Notes under the pieces: generated by a model | Databases searched by the model: none | What the model was told of the DNA's origin: nothing | The model's input: only the letters and a program-made list of their open reading frames with translations | Shown here: positions 1 to 10,531 of the stretch, in pieces | Numbering within the stretch: the first letter of the stretch is position 1 | Layout of the letters: every line of letters begins with the position of its first letter | Translations under genes and position numbers: made by a program | Assembly: GCA_002989075.1 (NCBI GenBank) | Contig: PSQN01000002.1 | Span: forward strand, 1,008,097 to 1,072,096 | DNA length: 64,000 bases | Direction: 5' to 3' | DNA from: Arthonia radiata | Taxonomy: Eukaryota > Ascomycota > Arthoniomycetes > Arthoniales > Arthoniaceae

Positions 1-937
1 TTCACTGCTCAGCATGTCTTAAGCTGGCCCTCGTGTTTGTAGGTAGAGTCCCCGTAGGCGCCCGAAGAGCTTGTTATTCATCGAGGCGACGGTCACACAA
101 CATCTTCAAGAGTCTACCCCATCATTACGCCCTGTCCTACATACTCGGCTAACGAATTAGGCAGGTAAGATGCGAGATAATATAAGCGCCACTCTATCAA
201 TAAGATGTCTTGAGACGGGTTACACTGCTGGTTTGGGGGGGGAAATGCAGTAAAAAAGATACAGTACATCGACACCAATTATGTTATCCCTGATATCCAT
301 CACTCAATCTGCACGTCCCACTGCCAGTACTAAAGAAGTTGGCAGCTAACGGATGGGCGGAATTGATCGAGCGGCACAGTACCTGCAAGTCGGCTTGGCA
401 AGTGTGCAGAGAGAGGGTGAGAGGTTACCATCAGGCAGGCTCGCCCACCATTTGCAGGCTCTGCATGATCTGCCTTGAGATGCATGTTCGCCTTGTGACT
501 GAAGACTGGCTCGTCCTCGAGTGGCATCGTATAAGGCATAATTCGTTTCCTGCGTTGTACCGTCTGCCTACAATGATTTTCGCGCGGCACCATTTCTCGC
601 CTGTGCATGATGCGCTGTAACGTAATCCGTGCTGCCCGGCGACTCACTGGCGCAGTAAGCATGTCTTTAGAGTACCGTCCTTGCAAGATCGAAAAGGCCT
701 CGCCAATTATGGCCGGCGATGGACCTATATTTAGCGGCGGCATTATTGTGCGATGATCCTTTTGAATGGCTTACATAGATTCAGACGATGACACAACCGC
801 AGTGGCGAAGCTGCAGCCAGCATCAGAGCTGCGAGACTGACCTTAAATGTCGACCTCTGTGCCTCATCGCCATTCGCCAGGTGTCACACGAATACCAATA
901 GACGCTTTGTTCCTTTCAAGTTTCAGTGGCGCGGAAA
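1..937. other. Intergenic / 5' flank of the secreted-protein gene
   Basis: Normal-composition host DNA. It holds only short open frames on both strands (for example 339-620 plus and 330-743 minus) with no recognisable domain, no convincing intron pattern and no signal peptide. A run of ten G lies near 233. I see no RNA gene, and no promoter element that I can defend beyond its position upstream of the gene starting at 938. Confidence 0.5.
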
Positions 938-3900
938 ATGAGACTTCTGACTGTGGGCGGACTTTTCGCCACTGCACAATTTGGCTATGGTGGGTTGTTC
1001 CACGTTCAACGAGCTTATACGGCGTAATTAAGCCAAGTTCATGTCTAACATTGACATTCACAGCGCAGTCGTACACTAACACATCGAGTCAAATGAGCAA
1101 CGGTTCCAATAACGCTTCATTGCTCAGCCCTGGATCAAGCGCACACAGACCAGCGCTGGTCTCAGCAAATGACACCAGCCTGTCAAAGACCACTCAAGCA
1201 GGTTCATATTTGATGCCTTCAGCACAGGCAAGCTTTTCTGCCCTTCACGTTACGTTCGATGGCTACAATTCGTCCTCTGTGGCTGCAATTGCAACGAAGC
1301 CATGGGCTAGCTCAGCATCAATTGCCCCAACTCTACTAAGACAAAACTTATCATCTAATGAAACAACTAAAAGCACTGGGATAATAGGTTCGGCACAATC
1401 GCTCAATGAATCTTCTCCGGCTGCTACAGCAGGTGGCATCGATGCATCTAACATGCAAAGTAGTTTGCAAAATACTAACAGCACGACACACCGACCATAC
1501 GTATCGAAGAATGCTTCAGAAACGACTCGGAGTGGCAACATCGGCGCAAATACCATGCACGGTCTTTCTGTAACTACAGTGACGTCTCAAACGAGCAATA
1601 TGTACCCTAACTCTACAGAAGTCATTTCTGCTCATCCTGATTGCGCTGCGCCAAGATTAGGGTGGAACGATATATTCCCTTCTCCAGCTCCCACTGGCTG
1701 TGGCGAAGATTACGTGAGGGTTTGCGCTATTGCTACAGTGGCTTGGAGCGAACAGTCGTAAGTATACATGCCAGTACAGATCTCCCCAGCTCCGACCCAA
1801 TCGAAACTCTGACATAACCGATCAACAGTAGCCACTACCAGTTCTCCCTCTACGACACGGTATCAAGAGTTTCGTCTCTGACAACGACTACTGGCATTAC
1901 TACACGAGAGGTAACCAGAACAGTTGTTAGTACCGCCGTTTTTCCCGAGGGATATCTCGATTGCGACGACTTTGTCAGACCTAAGGTGGTTTCTTACACG
2001 TTTGATGAGCTTTCAGAAGTCACGACCTTGGGGACAGATCTCGTGCCGTCGTCCACCCTAAAATCAGGATGTTCGTCAATAGATTGGCCGTACAGCCTGC
2101 CAACGTGCCAGTACTCTTGCACAGGTGCTTCCTCAAATAGAACTGCCCTCAATGCTCAAGAACGTCCGGGGGGGGTATATGCTCCTGATTTACAGGGTTT
2201 TTGCACGTTAAGCGCAAGATCCATTGACTTATACTTCTGGCCTATCACTACCACCGGCTCACCGTCGTGTGGTCCAGATGGTGGCCTCACTTGGGAAACG
2301 GTACGTATTTAGCTTATCCACTATCTAATGCAGCTGCATAACGAGCTGATGAATATACGCAGATACCTGCTCCCGATGGTGAGAGGACTGCGATCGTCAC
2401 GGTTCCGGGATTTGAAAGTATGAACACTCGGGTGACAATGACTTCACCTTCTGTGTACCTCGCTGTAGCTGGTCTAGGGGCTGCTGGAGATCTCGGTCAC
2501 TATGGTGACCACGCTCTCAATATTGGCTCAGCTAAGCCTAACCAAATCATTCCTCTCGCACCCAGCGAATTATCGAGCATCGTGAGGCATTTGAGCGGAT
2601 ATGTTGGCCCTTGGGAGGACGAGGTACAGACTATAATCTCGTCGCGTAACATCAGCAATCCGTTTAACGGCCAGTCTTGGGCCCATTTCTTTGGGGGTAC
2701 GGCTGGTACGACTTGGGACTGGGATTTCACGGAGAGTGTGGAGCCTTTCAATATCTTCAACCTTCAGAGACCTGTCCCTGCATCTGCTTATTTCTTCTCG
2801 CCAGATGGCTGGGGCTATTATCCACAAGACATGACAATAAGACCTGATTATCATGCAAGGATTGCTGCACGTTGAGACCTCATGACTGTATAACCGATCT
2901 GAAGCTAACTGGGTCTTACGCCAGGTACCTTCGAAGCTGAGAAACCTTGATCCGGCGTGGGCAGTTTGCGACATTCATTTGGGTGGGTGAGTAAACGAGG
3001 TCTATGAATCTCGAAATATTTCCTGATTGCTCGATGTGTTAATCTGTTATTAGGATATACGATCCTCCACACACGCTTACTGCCACTCCCTTTTTGGAAC
3101 CAACGCCCGGTCCTGGCCCAATCACAAGTCCTCCAGTAGCTGCGCCTGGATCCACACCTCAAGGTCCTGCAAAACAGTCTGATCCACCGATACCGCAGGC
3201 GACGCAACGGCCAGATCCGCCAAGAGCCGATTCGGACCCACCGCAAAACCCATCCACAGAAGTAGACCCAGCAGTAAATGAGGATCCAATTGATCCACAA
3301 GTCCCCGCTGGTACCCAAAGTGTTCCTAACCCCAAAATTTCTACTAAAACCAAAAGTCCTACTGACCCCAAAGGCCCGACTGACCCCAAAGGCCCGACTG
3401 ACCCCAAAGGCCCGACTGACCCCAAAGGCCCGACTGACCCCAAAGGCCCGACTGACCCCAAAGGCCCGACTGACCCCAAAGGCCCGACTGACCCCAAAGG
3501 CCCGACTGACCCCAAAGGCCCGACTGACCCCAGAGGCCCGACTGAACCTAAAGGCTCTGCTGAACCCACTGGTCCTGCTGATCCACAGCTTCCCGCTGAT
3601 CCCAAGAAACCTGCTGTTCCCAAGAATCCTGCTGACCCAGAAATTTCATTAAATCAACAAGGGCAAACCGGCTCTTCAGGTTCGGCGGATTCTCAGGACC
3701 CTGCCGTGTTACACCACCCATCTTCACCACAAAGCTCGCCGGAGGTCACGGATAAAGAGTCACAAAGTCCTGACCTACCGGCAGATACCTTGCGCAGAGT
3801 TTCACAGCCGATTTTGGGAGCCATACTTGAATTAGGGTCTGCATCTGTTCCAGGTTCTGGTACCAATTCTGTGACTGCGATCGTCGGACACGACGCCAAA

Positions 3901-5622
3901 GGTCAAGCAATTGCCGTTGCAGGTGGCGCCACCGTGGTACAAGGCGGTCCAGCCGTGATCGCGAATGGAGCAATGATGCAATATACTCCTGACGGTAGCC
4001 TTGTAGCAGTACATCATGACGAGTCTGGCTCGCCCGCGACTGTGACAGCCAGAGTGTCTGCACTCCCCATGTCTGCCAGCCCCGGCTCACCCGCAGCAGT
4101 TGGAAATGCTGTAGTAGCTGCTGCTGCTGCGCTCGACGAGGCCCATTCTGCGCCGAAAATTGGTGGCGGTGTCGCGGAACTTGCTGCGCAGGGAAAGGCC
4201 GCGGCACCTTTCTTTGACCTCCCGATGGTCCTAACCCTTGATCATCAACCAGGGGCTGAGGGAGCAGTGGCAAACCCGCAGGTTATGACCGTTACACCGA
4301 CGTCTGTTCTCGGCAACAACGGAAAGGTGACACTCCAAGCCGTCGTCGCCAGTTATACTATGGTAGCTGGACAAAGCTCTGCTACAGTCTCTGGGCATAC
4401 CTTTTCCATCCATCAAGATGGCACCTTGGTCGTCGATGGAATGATCAAGGCAGTTGGCAGAAATGTCGGCGCTGAAGCGCATGGCAGAGTGGAAATGCTC
4501 ACACTGAATCCTTCGTCAGGTGCTCAAGGCGCACATGCCAACCCAACGCTTCTGCCGGCTACAAAGACGTCTATCATCGGCACAGACGGTGAAACGACAG
4601 CTGCAGAGATCATTGCAGATCAGACCCTCGTAGCTGGTCGTGGGTCAATCACTGTTTCAGGGCATGTCTTCTCCGTTGCATCCGATGGCGCCGCATTTGT
4701 CGACGGTACGGCTGGCGCCAAGTTCGTTAATACCCCGCTTGCCTCTCCTGCTCCAGCGTCTTTGATCACGTCTGGTCCTCCAAGAGGTCTTGCAGCTCAA
4801 CAAACGAGTACTGTTGGAGCAGATGGGGGCACGACCGTGCAATATGTCGTCGATGGCACGAGCCTTACTGCCGGCGCGACAGCTTTCATCCGGGGACATA
4901 CGGTTTTCATAGCTGCAGCTGATCGAATAATCGTAGATGGAGCATCTACCAGTGAGTTACCTACAGTGACGGGACCATTAGACAAGTCTACCATAGAGGC
5001 TGGCCCTCTACGAGGCGCGTTTGTCGAGCGCACGAGCACTATTGGACCCGACGGTACGACAACTACATTTGACATCGTCGATGGCACGACTATAGCCCAA
5101 GGCGCCAGACCAACAATGATTCATGGACATACGGTCACTGTAGCTAAGGACGGAGCGTTGTTTATCGACGGCACCTCAACTGTTCCAGCATCAGCACTCG
5201 CCACTGGCCACAACGCAGCCATTTCAATCACAGTCACGGACGCACAAAGCGCTCACAGTTTTGGATTGATCTCGACGACATTCGTCCACGTAGGCGAGAA
5301 ACCAACAATCATGGATATTTTGGGTGGCGCGACACTAACCGCCTACGGTGCTCCTATAACGATTGAAGGACTCGTATTTTCGATGCAACCAGACGGCCAG
5401 CTGATCGAGGACGGCACTAGTACAATTGAACCTGAGACGACGCCGAGCAGCTCAAGCGTCAACACCAGCAGCACTTCGTCCGTTGATGTAGCCTCCAGTA
5501 TTGCATCTCAGGATAGTCCGCCAGCGAGAACGAGTGCTGCGTCGACCTACAGCGTAGTGCGGAATGTGGCGAATTTCGTGCTAGTTGGACTATTGCACGG
5601 ACTGTGTTTACTGGCAAGTTAG
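938..5622 (+). CDS. Large secreted, probably GPI-anchored repeat protein (six exons, 1446 aa)
   Basis: Model: 938-989, 1064-1757, 1829-2300, 2363-2854, 2925-2986, 3054-5622 (4341 nt, in phase throughout). The start at 938 with the 990-1063 intron gives the signal peptide MRLLTVGGLFATAQFGYA followed by QSYTN. Residues ~19-230 are Ser/Thr/Asn-rich with many N-glycosylation sites. Residues ~230-600 form a Cys-containing domain ending in LDPAWAVC and then GGIYDPP, a pattern I recall from uncharacterised secreted fungal proteins (established only as a hypothetical family). A Pro-rich stretch (~600-850) contains the PTDPKG array. Six ~47-residue repeats (~863-912, 1004-1053, 1095-1142, 1175-1220, 1251-1297, 1333-1378) share the pattern G-x-T/V-x-x-x-G-H-x-F/V-x(5)-DG-x(3)-DG. 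A Ser-rich linker and a hydrophobic end (~1428-1446) resemble a GPI signal. Likely a cell-wall or adhesin-like protein; the function is unknown. Confidence 0.85.
990..1063 (+). other. Intron 1, which decides the start codon
   Basis: Donor GTGGGT, branch TCTAAC near 1044 and acceptor CACAG. The intron is phase 1 and joins the signal-peptide exon (938-989) to the long frame. Without it one would start at 847 in the other frame and obtain a protein with no signal peptide, so this intron is the better reading. Confidence 0.8.
2855..2924 (+). other. Intron 4, probable GC-AG intron
   Basis: The frame from the upstream exon and the downstream LDPAWAVC motif join in phase only if the intron runs from GCAAGG (2855) to CCAG (2924). 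It is 70 nt long with a perfect GCTAAC branch site about 15 nt before the acceptor. The nearby GT at 2871 gives either the wrong phase or an intron of only 34 nt. Confidence 0.65.
3358..3558 (+). repeat. 18-bp coding minisatellite (PTDPKG)n
   Basis: Nine identical 18-bp units (ACTGACCCCAAAGGCCCG, 3361-3522) are followed by two degenerate units (3523-3540 and 3541-3558). The unit encodes PTDPKG. Because it is a multiple of three, the other frames are open too and read as periodic nonsense. Identity at the DNA level, including third positions, indicates recent expansion or homogenisation. Confidence 0.95.
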
Positions 5623-6849
5623 TGGGCAGGTTTGGTAGTATTTGCATCGCGTTCGGAAAAGAGGAGATCTTGTATGCTGCAGACAGTCGAATGCAAGCTC
5701 TGGAGTCGTGTTACGCCATCAGACCGAAACGAATTCGCATGAATTCAAGACTTCTGCCCTGCAACGCCGGGCCCACTATCAGCACTTCTTAACATCGTCC
5801 ATACTTCCAGTGGGCACGAGGACTAGCTCAGCTTTGCTTCAAACTCTCGAATGGACGGTGCTCGAAGGGCTAATTCTAATGGTCACATGAACGAGCGGCT
5901 TCACTTCCAGAGATCGGCCTCACTTTCCATGTTGACACGTGACCTGCCGTTTTGGACCCCAGTAGTACGATTTCAAGCGTCACGATCAGCCTCTCTCCTA
6001 GTCGACAGCGCAATCTTTGCCTTTTCCCTGGCTTCTATCAGGACTATTGGCCCTGCCTTGTTCCCGGCCTCTATCGGGCTTTTTACTCTTGCCGTCCCCG
6101 TGATGAATCGCACGGGAATGCTCGTTCACCACCAATAAGAGGCAACACTAACATCGCTAAGGGTATGCACACGTTTGTCAGAAAGAGACTCTAGATTGCC
6201 AAAGTGAAGATAGAAGCTCGGGGAGGAGCGATGCGGTGTCCGCAAGGCGGATTCTCAGTAGGGCCGCAACTGCTTGTGCGATGTGCTGTGGGTCCTCGTC
6301 GGGAATCCAGGAATTTTCGAACACGCTTATGCGCGTTGCCGTTGAAGGCACAACCCTCTTTATCTGCTCGACGGCTAAATTGCGATTGCTCTGACGGGTT
6401 GGTTGTCGATAATTGCTGTAGAAGGCTTCAGGTGATGATTTTGAATCCATGACTAATCAGCACATCTCAGTATTGTGCACGTCCAACGGTTTGCATTGCC
6501 TGTTGGGGCATCCGGCAGTGCAGATGTGCCTCGTAGCACGGGTGCAGGGGCTCATTGGAGCCTGGCCCCAGCATGTACTTCGATTGTGGTACGACAGGAG
6601 TTGGCGCATTTTATCTGCCCGTCTGGGATATGACCAGCTGCAGAATACTGCATATATGTACCAGTGACAGCTCAGTGCTCTAAACTTAGACTGTCTATCA
6701 TGACGACTCAGTACCAGATCACAGAGTCGTGTTGCACTACAGAGAGATCTAAATCGCGCAAGATAGTTGCCAAATCGCCATTACCTGTCTATCTTTTTTT
6801 CAAAGCCCGCTCACGCTGACCTTCTGAATACGAGAGTGATGCGCATTTG
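5623..6849. other. Intergenic region between the two host genes
   Basis: Host-composition DNA with several short open frames and no recognised domain. A pyrimidine-rich tract at about 6781-6800 lies just upstream of the next gene and is typical of fungal promoters. The one open frame with protein-like composition is at 6178-6450 on the minus strand and is listed separately. Confidence 0.5.
6178..6450 (-). CDS. Possible small hypothetical protein (90 aa), doubtful
   Basis: An open frame starting ATG at 6450 and ending at 6178 on the minus strand. The product is hydrophilic at first and then carries an Ala/Leu-rich stretch that could be helical (HIAQAVAALLRIRLADTASL). I recognise no family and there is no signal peptide. 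It lies alone between two plus-strand genes. The length is close to what chance allows in DNA of this composition; only the amphipathic C-terminal half makes it worth noting. Confidence 0.2.
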   Translation of the reverse strand: MDSKSSPEAFYSNYRQPTRQSNRNLAVEQIKRVVPSTATRISVFENSWIPDEDPQHIAQAVAALLRIRLADTASLLPELLSSLWQSRVSF

Positions 6850-8591
6850 ATGCCATTCCCACGGCCAATTGTGTTAGACCCTAGTCAGAGTTGGTAAGTC
6901 AGACCACCTGATCCTTAATCTGCAGCATTCAACATCAGTAACAAGGCTCATGCTCATCCTAAACATTGGCCCTGTTGCAGAGGGTGTTCTGACTGTGTAG
7001 GGATGGCAATGACGGGCTCTGGTCAACGTTTGCCGTCCAGATAGGCTCACCTCCGCAAGTTATACGCGCGCTACCATCAACCTCCGGCTCTAGTATATGG
7101 GCTGTCCTTCCAGAAGGATGCGATTCAGACCTTTTCCCGGACAATTACAAATGCAACGACAAACGTGGTTATGACTTCAACCCCAACATGTCTGCCACGT
7201 TCTCCCGAGTCGGTAAGGACTACTTTGAGTTGCCGCTGGAATCCGAAGCAGCACTTGGATATTCCGGAAATGCAGAAGCTGGATATGACAATATCACGAT
7301 TGGGTGGCAGGGTTCCGGTGGCCCTTCCATTGACCATCAGGTCGTCCTGGCGTATGCGACACAAGATATTTATCTCGGGCAGTTGGGCCTCACGCCCCGG
7401 CCTGTAAACGTGACAAGCTTCAATGATGGGCACAGCAGCCCATTAGCAACATTACGGAATACCGGACGGATCATAAGCTCGTCCTGGGGATACACGGCAG
7501 GCGCTCACTATCGAGGCGTCAATGCTTTTGGAAGTCTTACCCTTGGGGGTTTCGATTTTGCTAGATTCAGTGCAGAGTCCCAAGTGTCTCTGCCAATGGG
7601 TCAAGATATTTCGAGAGACCTTGTGGTGCCTTTGCAGAGCATTAGCATCGAGACGCCCACACAAGCCACTAAAGGAATATCCAGCGTACCGATTAGTGCT
7701 TATATTGATTCGACAGTATCACAGCTATGGCTGCCAGCGTCGACGTGTCGAGAATTTGAGTCAGTGTTCGGATTGGTCTGGGATGACCCAACCCAGCTTT
7801 ACCTTCTCAATAGCACTCAGCATGACAAGCTCATCGCACAAAATGCAAGCGTCAAGTTTCAGCTTGGCAATTCGTCGACTCAGAGCATTGTCCTGCCTTA
7901 CGCTGCATTCGACCTCACTGCATCGTACCCGCTCCTAGGCGGAAATGCTGACCCAAACACATCGTCTTACTATTTCCCTCTTAAACGTGCGCAGAACGAG
8001 TCGCAGTATGTCCTCGGCCGGGTGTTCTTGCAAGAAGCGTACGTGATCATGGATTATGATCGCCAAAACTTCACAATTGGCCAAGCGCTCTGGCCAAGCG
8101 CGGACGTGCAACCAAATCTGGTGACAATCTTCCCGCCGGGAAACGACACAGCTGCTGGACATCGTAACATGGCCACTGCGATCATTATCGGTATCTCCGT
8201 TGCGGTTGCTGTAGTAGTGCTATCAATTACCTGTTCGACTGTGTTGTGTTTCGTAAAGAAGCGGAAGCGGAAGGAAGATCTGCGCAAACAACAAGCTGAG
8301 CGTGCAGCAGCCATTGCACGTGAGCAACACGAGCGAGAAATTGCCAAGCTCAAGCCAGAACTCGATGGATGGAATACAGCAGTGGGCCGACTCAACCTCG
8401 CGTCATACGAGCGGCAGGAGCTGGATTCGGCTGATGCTGAGATCGCACCCAGGCAGGCGGTCGAGATGGATGCTAAGAGTCCAAGTCGGTACGAGCTTGA
8501 ATGTTTCCCGACTCGCGAAAAGTCCGGGCTCCCAAATAACGATCTGCATCTAGGTATTGGACAAAAGGGGTGTCCTTTAGGTGGAAAATAA
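6850..8591 (+). CDS. Pepsin-like (A1 fold) membrane protein, likely inactive protease
   Basis: Exons 6850-6893 and 7001-8591 (544 aa). The 107-nt intron has a GTAAGT donor and a CTGAC branch, and the splice creates PSQSWDGNDGLWSTF. That fits a family of fungal pepsin-like proteins that begin PPSQYWDGNDGPW (recalled pattern). The first catalytic loop, normally DTGS, reads PSTSGSSIW (about residues 40-48), so the catalytic Asp is absent. The second reads YIDSTVSQLW with Asp at ~251 as DST. An N-glycosylated lumenal domain is followed by a membrane span (~406-432), KKRKRK and a ~110-residue charged, partly coiled-coil cytoplasmic tail. This suggests a cell-surface sensor or binding protein, not an enzyme. 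No signal peptide is visible at 6850; either a further upstream exon was missed or it has been lost. Confidence 0.8.
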
Positions 8592-8912
8592 CTCATTCTT
8601 ACAACCACTTTGGTGGCGATGATTAGTGTACTGGGTGGATCCCTGCTTTCTGCTTCTGATCAAGCTCTGAAAAAACTTTGCAGTAACATGAAGTCGAAAG
8701 CATGGGTGTGGGGATGATAGACATATTGTTCCAGAGCGCCAAATCTCCACATGTGCCGCGTGCGATCGTGGAGGCTCCTTTTCGCGATATTGACGAGTGA
8801 GAGGGGCGCGAGTATGACATTTGCATCGATGCAGGCTATTGTGCGATGAAGAGAAAGGTAAAAGGCTACCTGGTTTCTATACACCTTCACACATAAATTG
8901 GGTGGCGGGATA
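8592..8912. other. 3' flank of the pepsin-like gene
   Basis: Unmutated host DNA between the stop codon at 8591 and the TA that precedes the first inverted repeat at 8913. It contains only short open frames with no recognisable content. Confidence 0.5.
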
Positions 8913-8948
8913 TTGGGGTGTGAGTTAATCGGTTGAAACGGTCTGTGC
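8913..8948 (+). repeat. Left terminal inverted repeat (36 bp)
   Basis: Starts TTGGGGTGTGAGTTAATCGG and ends GGTCTGTGC. It matches the reverse complement of 62267-62302 at all 36 positions and is preceded by TA. Confidence 0.85.
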
Positions 8949-8951
8949 GTC

Positions 8952-9142
8952 TGTCAAGAATTATTGGTCACGTTCAGTCTCAGCCTTCGTGCACTAGCTT
9001 TGGTGTCTTAGAGCGGGCTTGTCATGTCACGATAGTAGATGCTAGCACCCGTCTTGGCACCGGACTTCGTCCAGTTCCAAGCTTCCTTCCTAGCTAGTTC
9101 TCCTACTAAGAATTTAACCAATTTTAACTATATCTTTTAACA
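8952..9142 (+). repeat. Left LTR of H (191 bp), nearly free of RIP
   Basis: Begins TGTCAAGAATTATTGG and ends TTTTAACA. It retains CpA, TpG and CpG steps that the right copy has largely lost. The sequence right after it (GGTTATACGC) is in primer-binding-site position. Confidence 0.88.
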
Positions 9143-9479
9143 GGTTATACGCTTAGTTTAGCAACTTTTAAAGCCTTTATTAGTACTATATAAAGTATTA
9201 ATTAGTAAGGTCATTAGAGTTATATAAAGTTAATAACCTTAAGACTTACTACCGCTATTAAATAGTATTCTCTACTAAAAACCTAAATTATTAAAAATAG
9301 TATTAGTAATTAAGCTCAATTTAGCTATCTCTAGCCTAAAAGGTAGTAAGAACTATAATAGCTGGTTATAGAAGATTAAGCTAGTACTATAATTATATAG
9401 TTTCTTTAAGATTATTACTAGTAAGAATAAAAAGCTAGAGAATTCTAAGAAAGATGTTATTACTAGGGTAGTCTACTAT

Positions 9480-10065
9480 ACTAAGTTAAAGATATAGTAT
9501 AAAGAAGATACTAAAGCCTTTCTTATTATTATTATATACTATAGCGCTACTATCTAGAATATCCTTAATACTAATAAGCTTACTACTATAAAAGTAAAGT
9601 AGAATTACCTTAAGTAGTATAAGAATACTAGCTTTATTAAGCTAATTGAAGTATTATTAAAGCTACATTAGCTTATACTATTAGTCTATAAGAGTAATAG
9701 TAGTATTAAAGAGTTTTATACTTATTTTAAAAATAAGATTAACTAGCTTAATAATCTTAAGCCTACTAGCATTAGTTATATAATTTATTTTACTCTCTAA
9801 GTAATCTAGTTTCTTACTTAGATTCTTATCTATAATAGTAGCTAGGCTAGCCTCTCTATCTTTATTAACTAGAAGCAATCTAAGCTCTAGAAGCTTAGTA
9901 TAGCTAACTAGAGAAGAGTCTTTTAAAGTAATTAAAGCTAGGTAATAGTAGTAATAGTAGAAGAGTATAAAAGATAATCTATATACTTTAGTAATCTATA
10001 TATATAATAGTAGTAGTAATAGTAATAGTAATAGTTAAGATTGTCTATACTATACTATATATAAG
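9480..10065 (+). pseudogene. Decayed gag-like remnant of H
   Basis: The left internal part of H has a spacing of hydrophobic and charged codons reminiscent of the Ty1/copia gag (UBN2 type), but no frame stays open. It ends in TAG/TAA-rich trinucleotide tracts (~9945-10034) just before the G3 insertion. Family assignment is weak. Confidence 0.3.
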
Positions 10066-10531
10066 TATAACGCTAATCGCTAGGAGGACCGAACTAAGGC
10101 TTACTTACCTTATATACTTATCGACCTTAGTAGTAGGTATCTTATATACTAGAGACTAAAAGGTAGGAGAGGTAAGATAGATTATAGAAGGTAAGAGGGG
10201 CTTAACTTAAAGTAGATAGAAGATAAAGTACGTTAATTAAATATAGTTAAGAAACTTATATTTAGATATTAAGTTAATAAACTAAAGTTTATTCTAAGAT
10301 TAGTTATTAGTCTAGCTATATAGTCTAAAGTATATTAGTATATTCCGCTAGAGGACGTAGTAGATGTATAGCTCTATATTTGTTTTAGACATTTTTAACG
10401 TCCTATAGACGTAGTAGATATACAGGTTAGCTATATCTTTAACGTCTTTCCTAATTAGTGCGTCCTAATTTAGAGCTTAGTTTAGCCTCGTATATTTTCT
10501 ATTTAGGTTTAGGTAAGGCAGACTCGTAACT
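10066..10531 (-). repeat. 3' LTR of G3 (~466 bp)
   Basis: Read on the minus strand it starts near GTTACGAGTCTGCC and ends in the family's GGCGTTACA-type terminus (TATAACGC on the plus strand). The R-U5-like ~260 bp is shared with all other chromovirus LTRs here; the U3 is of its own type. Confidence 0.85.

Noticed and set aside
339-743. Overlapping open frames on both strands upstream of the first gene
   Set aside because: No domain, no intron signals, low-complexity composition; they overlap each other and are best seen as chance.
847-937. Start codon at 847 for the secreted-protein gene
   Set aside because: It is in frame with exon 2 but gives no signal peptide; the 938 start with a proper intron explains the sequence better.
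3361-3558. CRISPR-like direct repeats
   Set aside because: The units are adjacent without spacers and lie in a eukaryotic exon; this is a minisatellite.
3159-3652. Periodic proteins in other frames over the minisatellite (ARLTPK and GSVGPL repeats)
   Set aside because: The 18-bp unit is open in several frames; only the PTDPKG frame continues into real exons.
9681-9878. Minus-strand frame in H
   Set aside because: Antisense to the gag-like remnant, AT-rich, no family.
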